Assembly: GCA_029820915.1 (NCBI GenBank)
Contig: JALGUI010000102.1
Coordinates: forward strand, 1 to 10,722
Direction of reading: 5' to 3'
DNA length: 10,722 nt
DNA from: Candidatus Zipacnadia bacterium
GTDB lineage: Bacteria > Armatimonadota > Zipacnadia > Zipacnadales > UBA5352
The notes below the pieces were generated by a model. It was not told the DNA's origin, made no database searches, and saw only the letters and a program-made list of their open reading frames with translations. Positions 5,662 to 10,722 of the stretch are shown here, piece after piece; within the stretch, counting starts at the first letter, position 1; each line of letters opens with the position of its first letter. The position numbers were made by a program, and so were the translations under genes.

Positions 5662-6717
5662 ATGGATACTCGTGATCTGATGGTAGTCGAGACGCGCGGC
5701 GGCGCGCTCGATCGCGCCCGTCAGTTCGGCGCGGCCGTGCGCGAGCCGCTGCAGGCGATGCTGGCGGGTGACCTGGTCGAGCGCGTCATCGGCGACCTGC
5801 ATCGGCGCGAGATCGCCGACCGCATGCTCGCGCACTTCCGCGCGCTCGACCCGCCGCTGGAGCTGGAGCAGGCATGCTGCGACGCCGCCGGCGTGGCCCT
5901 CGACCGGCTGCTGGACTACCGCGTGGCGGTGGCTACAGCCAAGTCGCGGGTGCCGGAGGGCTGTTCGGGCGTTATCCTCCAGAAGGACGGGCGCATCATC
6001 GTCGGCCAGAACCTCGACACCGGGCCGATCCCGTTCGGCGAGAACGTGCTGGAGATCGGGCGCGGGCCCGAGGGCGGCTACGCGCGCTTCTGCCCGCCGC
6101 ACATCCTGGAGTGCATGTTCGGCATGAACGCGCACGGGCTGACGCACGGCGGCGCGTCCGGCCCGCCGAACGATCCGCTGCGCGCGGGCCACGGCCTGCC
6201 CACGACGCTGGTGCGCTGGCAGTACTTCTATCGCTGCGCCACGCCCTCCGACGTGGCGGCGCTGGCGGGGGCGCACCTCGTCGCGGGCAAGGGCAGCAAC
6301 AACGTGTGGGTGTCGCCCGGGGGCGGGATGCTGCGCACCGAGCAGGGCGGCGGGGCGGTGGCCATGGCGCGGCCGGAGGGCCGCTTCGCGGTCGCCACGG
6401 GCCATCGGGCCTACCTGCGCGGCGAGGACCTGGGCGAGCGCGCCCCGGAGGCCGCCGCCGCCGAGCGCAACCGCTGGCTGCGCCTGGAGGAGTTGGCACG
6501 CGAGGTAGTGGACACGCCGGGCGACCCGGTCGAGCAGATGAAGCGCATCCTCGCCGATCATGAGCGGGTGGATGACCACCCGGCTTCGGCGCCCTGCCGC
6601 CACGGCGGGGAGCGGTTCGGCGACACGCAGTACTCGGTGGTCTTCGACGTGACCGCCCGCGAGGTGCACTACTGCGGCCAGCCCTGCCGCTGCGAGTGGC
6701 GGGCCGTCGCGCTGTGA
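5662..6717 (+). CDS. C45-family acyltransferase/hydrolase (second, divergent member)
   Basis: This 351-residue protein appears to be an AAT/C45-type Ntn hydrolase. The predicted nucleophile is Cys101 in PEGCSGVIL, followed by GRIIVGQNLDT, equivalent to the family's 'g.l.grN.D' strand with Asn117 and Asp119. Later come FGMNAHGLTHGG (about 153-164, the family's 'G.Ne.Gl' region), an LVRWQYFYRCATPSD helix region, a GSNNVWVS segment, an ATGHRAY segment near 253 (in place of 'HtNHf'), DTQYSVVFD and a closing YCGQPCRCEW near the C-terminus. The start is supported by GGGAGG (5646-5651) 10 nt upstream. No signal peptide is visible. It shares the fold-level pattern with the protein at 2-1051, but little direct sequence, so this is not a recent duplication. 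The gene converges on the membrane protein gene after 27 bp. The substrate is unknown. Confidence 0.75.
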   Translation: MDTRDLMVVETRGGALDRARQFGAAVREPLQAMLAGDLVERVIGDLHRREIADRMLAHFRALDPPLELEQACCDAAGVALDRLLDYRVAVATAKSRVPEGCSGVILQKDGRIIVGQNLDTGPIPFGENVLEIGRGPEGGYARFCPPHILECMFGMNAHGLTHGGASGPPNDPLRAGHGLPTTLVRWQYFYRCATPSDVAALAGAHLVAGKGSNNVWVSPGGGMLRTEQGGGAVAMARPEGRFAVATGHRAYLRGEDLGERAPEAAAAERNRWLRLEELAREVVDTPGDPVEQMKRILADHERVDDHPASAPCRHGGERFGDTQYSVVFDVTAREVHYCGQPCRCEWRAVAL

Positions 6718-6744
6718 GCACGGGCAGGTCCGCAAACGGCGCTG

Positions 6745-7689
6745 CTACTTTCTTACGCCAGGGAGTATGGCGTCGACACGGCCGTCGGCGTTGACGTAGA
6801 CGTGGAGCAGTTCGTTGCCCCGCAGATACAGCAGGACTTTGTCCTCGATGGGCCGCGTGGGATGCTCGAACTCGCCGTACGGCTTTCGCGCCAAGTCGCG
6901 CAGCGATGCAGCAGCTGCGTCCGGGGTCCCCAGCAGCCGCACCACAGCGGCGCGGTCAAGGCCCTCGAGTCCGCTCAGTCCTTTCTCCCCGACAACCGGG
7001 CTGCCAAGATGCGCCGCCAGCAGGACCGCCGCCGCCAGCACCAAGGCGACCGCGGGGGGAAAGGCGTAGTCACCCCAAGTGGTGTCCTGACGCTTGAAGG
7101 CACGATCAAGTGTACAGCGCTGGTAGAGCGCAATCAGGCTGACCAAGAGGGATGCTACGAACGCTACGTTTGCCCATGGCCACGCCGGTCCCACCACGCC
7201 CACGCAGACGAGCAGCGGTACCAGATAGACAAAGCCCCAGACACCAAGCCGGGCCTCAAACCACTCGAACACGGCGCCGAGGGTTTCGTGTTGCCTCCGG
7301 AACCTCCCATCAAGATCGTGCTTGTGGTCGTCCCACTGGAGAACATCGTCGCCAGCCAGCCACGTGAGTCGGCGCTGCAGCCAGGTCTTGACGTACTGGC
7401 TGATCCGCCGGTTATTGTTCAGCTTCCGGGCCACCACGGCGTACAAGAACGCGAAGAGCAGGGGCGCGCCGGACAGGAGGGGTCTGCCGATTTCGGAGTC
7501 CGCATTGCCCGAACCGACGTATACGAGAAGCGCGCCAACGAGGACAAGCGTCAGGTTCAGCGAGTCGCTCTCCGTCTTGAGGTTGAGTTCGATCTCTGCT
7601 CGGAGGGCCTTGTACTCCTCCAAGTGTATCTGCAAGGCGTTCGCAGACCGGTCTGCTGTACCCGATCCCTGATGTCCGTCCTCCGCCAT
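6745..7689 (-). CDS. Five-helix membrane protein with C-terminal BamE-like domain
   Basis: I do not recognise this 314-residue protein as a named family. Residues 17-42 form a charged helix (LEEYKALRAEIELNLKTE), a motif seen before the first membrane helix in several uncharacterised bacterial membrane proteins. Hydrophobic segments lie at about 44-60, 68-88, 149-168, 173-189 and 209-228. The 89-148 loop is charged and Trp-containing (TWLQRRLTWLAGDD, WDDHKHDLDGRF). The tail after the fifth helix (231-314) has LDRAAVVRLLGTPD and LLHVYVNADGRVDAIL, a layout like BamE/SmpA-type small domains ('s..eV...lG.P' then a final hairpin with 'dG.V'); this is inference from pattern only. The start is ATG 7689 with AAGG/GGGGG purine stretches just upstream and a plausible promoter at 7725-7753. 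Confidence 0.75.
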   Translation of the reverse strand: MAEDGHQGSGTADRSANALQIHLEEYKALRAEIELNLKTESDSLNLTLVLVGALLVYVGSGNADSEIGRPLLSGAPLLFAFLYAVVARKLNNNRRISQYVKTWLQRRLTWLAGDDVLQWDDHKHDLDGRFRRQHETLGAVFEWFEARLGVWGFVYLVPLLVCVGVVGPAWPWANVAFVASLLVSLIALYQRCTLDRAFKRQDTTWGDYAFPPAVALVLAAAVLLAAHLGSPVVGEKGLSGLEGLDRAAVVRLLGTPDAAAASLRDLARKPYGEFEHPTRPIEDKVLLYLRGNELLHVYVNADGRVDAILPGVRK

Positions 7690-7724
7690 TCCTTACGCCC
7701 CCTTCATGTTCGCGCTGTGCATCC

Positions 7725-7753
7725 ATCATACCACGGTTGTCACCTCCCGTCAC
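7725..7753 (-). promoter_or_regulatory. Candidate sigma-70 promoter of the membrane protein gene
   Basis: On the - strand TATGAT (7730-7725) matches the -10 consensus at 5 of 6 positions. GTGACG (7753-7748), 17 nt upstream, matches TTGACA at 4 of 6. Transcription would begin near 7718, about 30 nt before the ATG at 7689. The region is locally richer in A/T than its surroundings. Confidence 0.4.
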
Positions 7754-7869
7754 CAGACATGTCTATTCCGTTCCTTCCGTTCCACAGCTCCTCCCACGTC
7801 TCCCAGTCCCCCTCCTCGGTCGTCCAGTTCGCGAAGACGGCGGCGCGTCCAGCGGCCGGTCGGCTTCAT
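7740..7869 (-). pseudogene. Possible small Trp-rich ORF, apparently frameshifted
   Basis: An ATG at 7869 is preceded by GGGGGAG and reads MKPTGRWTRR. The adjacent frame, which has no start codon of its own, reads FANWTTEEGDWETWEELWNG and on to TGA at 7740. Removing one base from the GC-rich run near 7835-7840 would join them into a protein of about 42 residues. The composition looks more protein-like than the other frames, but the underlying DNA is purine-rich and would give Glu, Gly and Trp in any frame. Called at low confidence. It lies between the protease gene and the membrane protein gene. Confidence 0.22.
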
Positions 7870-9600
7870 GTCATCTCCCCCGGAAGGCGTCGCGCCCCCG
7901 GAGTCATGATACCCCGGGGGCGCGGAGGTGTCGATCTGCCTGGGCGCTAGCCGCCGAAGCGCTCGGCGTTGAAGGGGATCTTGCCGAAGGCCCCCCAGAA
8001 CCACGTTGGCGACGATGTAGAGGTAGTCGGCGGTCAGGTAGTCCATCGGCACCTGGCACTCCCAGACCACGTCCGCGTCATCGTCGAGCGCCAAGCGGCC
8101 GATCGGGTCGTCCCAGTTGAAGCGCAGCATCTCCAGCAACTGCTGTGAATCGCCCTCTATGCTCTCGCCCGGGATGCCGCCGGTGTAGGCGTGGACATAG
8201 GCGACCCCGTTGTAGATGTTCACGTAGACATCGACATCGTTCTCGAACGGGATCTTGAAGGTCTCCTCATCGAACGCCTCATGGACCAGGCCGGAAGCCT
8301 CGAGAAGCTGCCCGAGCTGAGCGTGGAGGGCCTCCGGGTCGCCGCCCGGGTACAGCTCGGTCGGCACCTCCATCTCCTCGTCGCCCGTGAGGATCGTCGC
8401 GAAGCTCTCGATCTGGTTGGCCGCGATGTCGCACAGGTCGCGCAGGTACTGCCCTGAGGCGACGCCCATGGGCACCTGGGCCTCCCAGTAGAGCTGGTCC
8501 ACTCCGTCCTCCTGGCTGATGCTGAAGCGGCCGACGGGATCGAAGTAGTTGAAGCGCAGCGCGTCGCGGGCCGCGCCCTGGGGCAGGTCGCCGAAGATGG
8601 CGTAGACGCGCAGCAGGTCATCCCACTCGTGGACGTAGACCGTGGCCTCGTTGGCGTAGGGGACCTCGAAAGTGCCGCCCTCCAACTCCTCGTGGATCAG
8701 GCCGGACTGCTCGAGGAGCTGCCCGATCGGCGCCGCGACGACGGCGGTGCCGCCGGTACCCGTTGACGGGCCGATTCCGCCGGGGGTGGTCGAGGCGAAG
8801 TACACGGGCGGGTCGGTGCTAGGGTCGGACCCCAGCCAGTCGCGCACGACGTTGGACGGGATGGCCCACTTGGTGGACATGTTGCTGCTGATGCGGGTCT
8901 GCGTGTGCACGCCGACCACGCGGCCCTGCTCGTCCACCACCGGCCCACCTGAGTTGCCCTCGTCGGCCTCGGCATCGTGCTCGAGGTAGGTCGTGCCCTC
9001 GAACTTGCGGTGCGCCGTGACGGTGCCGGTACGCACCGAGATCTCTCTCAGGCCGAGAGGATGCCCGCAGGCCATGATCTTGGCGGTCTGCTCGATGGCG
9101 TCGGAGTCCCCAAGCTCCAGGTGGACGGGCGTCTCAGCGTCGATCTTGAGGAGCGCCAGATCCAGCTCCGAGTTCTCGCGAATCACCTCCGCCTCGTGCG
9201 ACACCTCCTGGTTCGTGCCCGCGTGAAAGACGCAGCGAACCGATCTCGACACGGCCACGTACTGGCTGCCGTCATCGAGACGCACATCGGGTGACACGAC
9301 GTGCGCGTTGGTGATGATGCGTCCCTCGCTGGTGATGGCGAAGCCACTGCCGGAGCCGCTGATGGTCCCGTCGCTCAACTGCAAGGTGACCTCGACCAGC
9401 ACGACGGCGTCCCTGATCTTCTGGACGACGGCGTCATCGCCGCTCACCGCGCCGCCGCCGGTGTTGGCGACCGGCCCGCCCTGACCGCCCTGCTCGGGTT
9501 CCGGCGCGGGACAGCCGATCAGCGCCACGCCCAGTGTCAGCAGGCCCACGGCAGCCAGCACCCGCATGGCTGACCACCACGTTGTTCGATCGCCGGACAT
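7750..9600 (-). CDS. Lipoprotein trypsin-like (DegP/HtrA-type) protease with two YbjN-like domains; 3' end probably frameshifted
   Basis: GGAGG (9613-9609) 8 nt before ATG 9600 sets the start. A hydrophobic stretch (11-29) ends in lipobox LIGC (Cys30), so a membrane-anchored lipoprotein outside the cytoplasm is expected. A Pro/Gly/Glu-rich linker leads to an S1C-type serine protease domain (about 55-257): His100 in TNAH, Asp147 in ELDLALL and Ser217 in EGNSGGP form the triad, so it should be active. No PDZ domain follows. Instead two repeated YbjN-like domains occur (about 291-400 and 427-540), each beginning IGQLLEQSGLIHE or LGQLLEASGLVHE and containing an LRFNYFDPVGR or LRFNWDDPIGR turn. 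As written the frame runs to 7750 through an Arg/Gly-rich tail. Dropping one C from the run 7991-7996 changes the end to VVLGAFGKIPFNAERFGG and a stop at 7947, just before a hairpin; that is very likely the true 550-residue protein. Confidence 0.85.
   Translation of the reverse strand: MSGDRTTWWSAMRVLAAVGLLTLGVALIGCPAPEPEQGGQGGPVANTGGGAVSGDDAVVQKIRDAVVLVEVTLQLSDGTISGSGSGFAITSEGRIITNAHVVSPDVRLDDGSQYVAVSRSVRCVFHAGTNQEVSHEAEVIRENSELDLALLKIDAETPVHLELGDSDAIEQTAKIMACGHPLGLREISVRTGTVTAHRKFEGTTYLEHDAEADEGNSGGPVVDEQGRVVGVHTQTRISSNMSTKWAIPSNVVRDWLGSDPSTDPPVYFASTTPGGIGPSTGTGGTAVVAAPIGQLLEQSGLIHEELEGGTFEVPYANEATVYVHEWDDLLRVYAIFGDLPQGAARDALRFNYFDPVGRFSISQEDGVDQLYWEAQVPMGVASGQYLRDLCDIAANQIESFATILTGDEEMEVPTELYPGGDPEALHAQLGQLLEASGLVHEAFDEETFKIPFENDVDVYVNIYNGVAYVHAYTGGIPGESIEGDSQQLLEMLRFNWDDPIGRLALDDDADVVWECQVPMDYLTADYLYIVANVVLGGLRQDPLQRRALRRLAPRQIDTSAPPGYHDSGGATPSGGDDMKPTGRWTRRRLRELDDRGGGLGDVGGAVERKERNRHVW
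7891..7924 (-). terminator. Hairpin terminator candidate after the protease gene
   Basis: A perfect 11-bp stem (7891-7901 with 7914-7924) encloses a 12-nt loop. It lies 22 nt beyond the frame-corrected protease stop at 7947, where a terminator would be expected. Without that correction it would lie inside the coding region. No U-run follows, so intrinsic termination would be weak. Confidence 0.5.
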
Positions 9601-9696
9601 TGTCCACGCCTCCTCTATCCGCGGCTGGCCCGTCGCCCGCTCGTCGGTGTTCGCGGGGGTATTGCGCGGGCGCGCGACCGGAATCCTCCGTGCGGG
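9601..9696. other. Short spacer between amidohydrolase and protease genes
   Basis: These 96 bp separate two genes read in the same direction. They contain the protease Shine-Dalgarno sequence (9609-9613). No clear promoter or terminator was seen. Confidence 0.5.
9609..9613 (-). promoter_or_regulatory. Ribosome binding site of the protease gene
   Basis: GGAGG on the - strand at 8-nt spacing supports ATG 9600 over the internal Met12 codon (9567), which has no such site. The resulting N-terminus has an 11-residue extension before the hydrophobic lipoprotein core. Confidence 0.65.
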
Positions 9697-10341
9697 CTAG
9701 TCCGGCGCGTCGGCGAGCGGGTCGTACTGCGGTCGGTCCTCGGGCTGGGGCTCGCGGATCGCGTAGTGGCGCGCGAACTCGTCGCCGGCGGACTCGACCA
9801 CGCCGTCCTTCATCACCAGGTTGATGTTCGCCTGATCGTACAGCACCGCCACGTCATCCAGCGGGTCGCCGGTCACGACCAGCAGGTCCGCCCTCTTCCC
9901 CGGCTCGAGCGTCCCCAGGTCCCCCAGCCGGTAGGCCTCGGCGGTGGTCTTCGTGGCGGCGACGATCGCCTCCATCGGCGACAGGCCCACCCACGTCAGC
10001 TCCATCAGCTCCCACAGCGCCGCATCGCCGATCTGCCACACGTGCTTGGAGCTGGGGTAGTCGCAGCCGAAGGCGATCTTCACGCCCAACTCGTGCGCAA
10101 GGCGCGCGCCCTCGCGGTGGATCGGCTGGGCCTGCGACATCTCCTCGATCATCCACGGGCGGTCCGGCCAGGCGCCCAGGTTCTTGTCACAGGTCACGCG
10201 CAGCGTCGGCATGTACCACAGGTCGCGGTCGAGGATGCCGCGCACGCCCTCCTCGTCGATGAAGGCGCCGTGGTGGATCTGATCCACGCCCGCGCGGATC
10301 GAGTTGTTGATGCCCGGCTGGGTGTGCGCGTGGACGACCAC
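9697..10341 (-). CDS. Metal-dependent amidohydrolase, C-terminal part (frame broken from the N-terminal part)
   Basis: This open frame encodes the second half of an amidohydrolase of the imidazolonepropionase/prolidase-like group. The usual metal and catalytic residues of this half are present: VVVHAHT with two His, VDQIHHG with the next metal His, and IAFGCDYP with the catalytic Asp (usually GTD). The C-terminal closing pattern is TLEPGKRADLLVVTGDPLDD followed by INLVMKDGVV. The coding sense continues upstream of the nominal start to about 10365, where an 11-bp duplication shifts the frame; GTG 10341 is only the first start-like codon and is probably not used. If the duplication is real, this is the 3' half of a pseudogene. 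The substrate (imide, amide, Xaa-Pro or other) cannot be read from the sequence. It ends with TAG at 9697. Confidence 0.8.
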   Translation of the reverse strand: MVVHAHTQPGINNSIRAGVDQIHHGAFIDEEGVRGILDRDLWYMPTLRVTCDKNLGAWPDRPWMIEEMSQAQPIHREGARLAHELGVKIAFGCDYPSSKHVWQIGDAALWELMELTWVGLSPMEAIVAATKTTAEAYRLGDLGTLEPGKRADLLVVTGDPLDDVAVLYDQANINLVMKDGVVESAGDEFARHYAIREPQPEDRPQYDPLADAPD

Positions 10342-10722
10342 GGGCCGGCCCCACGCGTGCGCCTCGCGTGCGCCTCATCGACAAGCGCCGCCAGCTCCTC
10401 GATCGTGTAGTTGCGCACCGCGCAGTCCTCGTCCCTGCCCCAGAAGCCGCCCGAGGCGGCGGTCTTGATGAAATCCGCGCCCGCCGCCACCATCTCCCGG
10501 ACGGCCTTGCGCACCTCCCAGGGGCCGTCGGCGGTGCGGAAGCGCACGTGGCCGAAGGTCGGGCTCACGACGCAGCCCGCAACCAGCCGCGCGCAGCCCC
10601 GCACCTGACGGGCCTCGATGCCGTCGCGCAGCGCGATGCCCTTCACATTCGCGGATACGCTGCACACGGTCGTGATGCCGCGCTGCAGCGAGATGCGCAG
10701 CACCTGCTGATCCGCCGCGCCC
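10194..10722 (-). CDS. Metal-dependent amidohydrolase, N-terminal part, runs off the window end and is frameshifted
   Basis: This frame enters from the right edge (Gly-Ala-Ala-Asp-Gln-Gln-Val-Leu-Arg) and continues LQRGITTVCSV, the amidohydrolase 'l..GvTTv' strand, then VSPTFGHVRF and FIKTAASGGFWGRDED, in which the Lys matches the bridging, often carboxylated, lysine of the family. TIEELAALVDEAHA follows, and then sense is lost at about 10375. From there to the stop at 10194 the reading is an Arg/Ser/Thr-rich out-of-frame tail. Removing 11 bp at 10354-10375 joins it to the C-terminal part as DEAHAWGRPVVVHAHT. The first metal motif (HxH) must lie beyond the window. Confidence 0.8.
   Translation of the reverse strand, partial: GAADQQVLRISLQRGITTVCSVSANVKGIALRDGIEARQVRGCARLVAGCVVSPTFGHVRFRTADGPWEVRKAVREMVAAGADFIKTAASGGFWGRDEDCAVRNYTIEELAALVDEAHARRTRGAGPWSSTRTPSRASTTRSARAWIRSTTAPSSTRRACAASSTATCGTCRRCA
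10354..10375. repeat. 11-bp perfect tandem duplication inside the amidohydrolase gene
   Basis: The unit cgcgtgcgcct occurs at 10354-10364 and again at 10365-10375 with no mismatch. Eleven is not a multiple of three, so the duplication shifts the frame exactly where the two amidohydrolase halves part. One copy restores the expected protein. Confidence 0.85.

Noticed and set aside
5134..6735. Long - strand frame covering the second C45 gene and spacer
   Set aside because: Its translation is low-complexity and repeat-derived, and the + strand gene has an RBS and an Ntn-hydrolase motif.
7750..7946. Arg/Gly-rich tail as a real extension of the protease
   Set aside because: It arises only after the C-run shift, passes through a perfect 11-bp hairpin, and lacks the character of the preceding YbjN-like domain.
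6802..7950. Long + strand frame opposite the membrane protein gene
   Set aside because: It has no family resemblance. The - strand frame has five clean hydrophobic helices that would not arise by chance.

Overview
The window comes from a GC-rich bacterium (roughly 70% GC by eye, with strongly G/C-biased third codon positions). There is no rRNA, tRNA or taxonomic marker gene. The gene content is a URO-D-like protein that is not HemE, two C45-family acyltransferase/hydrolases, a secreted PHP/propeller protein, a lipoprotein protease and an amidohydrolase. With the intergenic palindromic repeats, this resembles uncultured Armatimonadota or Planctomycetota-type genomes, but that placement is only an impression.

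Layout. The left two thirds is read on the + strand: a 5'-truncated C45-family hydrolase (2-1051), a URO-D/MtaA-like protein (1308-2363), a 759-residue exported protein with PHP-type metal motifs, an IPT/TIG domain and a seven-bladed propeller (2758-5037), and a second C45-family protein (5662-6717). These genes are separated by unusually long spacers of 256, 394 and 624 bp, filled with repeats and small hairpins, so they do not look like one tight operon. The right third is read on the - strand: a five-helix membrane protein with a BamE-like tail (6745-7689), a lipoprotein trypsin-like protease with two YbjN-like domains (ORF 7750-9600, probable true end 7947), and a metal-dependent amidohydrolase (9697 to beyond the window end) that is broken by an 11-bp tandem duplication. 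The two gene blocks converge at about 6718-6744.

The most unusual points are as follows. (1) The PHP motifs of the 759-residue protein occur in permuted order: the C-terminal-half motifs come first and the HxH and TD motifs about 155 residues later. (2) Two intergenic regions carry diverged copies of one composite repeat that includes a perfectly identical 78-bp block; the second copy is interrupted by about 199 bp containing a 147-bp element with perfect 29-bp terminal inverted repeats, so the first copy acts as a natural empty site. (3) A 57-bp palindromic repeat occurs twice before the URO-D-like gene, and its second copy supplies the ribosome binding site. (4) Two reading frames on the - strand appear shifted: a C-run near the end of the protease gene and the 11-bp duplication in the amidohydrolase gene. 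A third possible shift lies in a short Trp-rich frame. These may be real mutations or assembly errors.

No shared pathway can be read from these genes. C45 proteins act on amide or acyl bonds, the PHP and amidohydrolase families are metal-dependent hydrolases, and the URO-D-like family includes corrinoid methyltransferases. The set fits a catabolic or envelope hydrolase neighbourhood, but no substrate is visible. No CRISPR array, complete transposase gene, phage gene or recognisable defence system was found.
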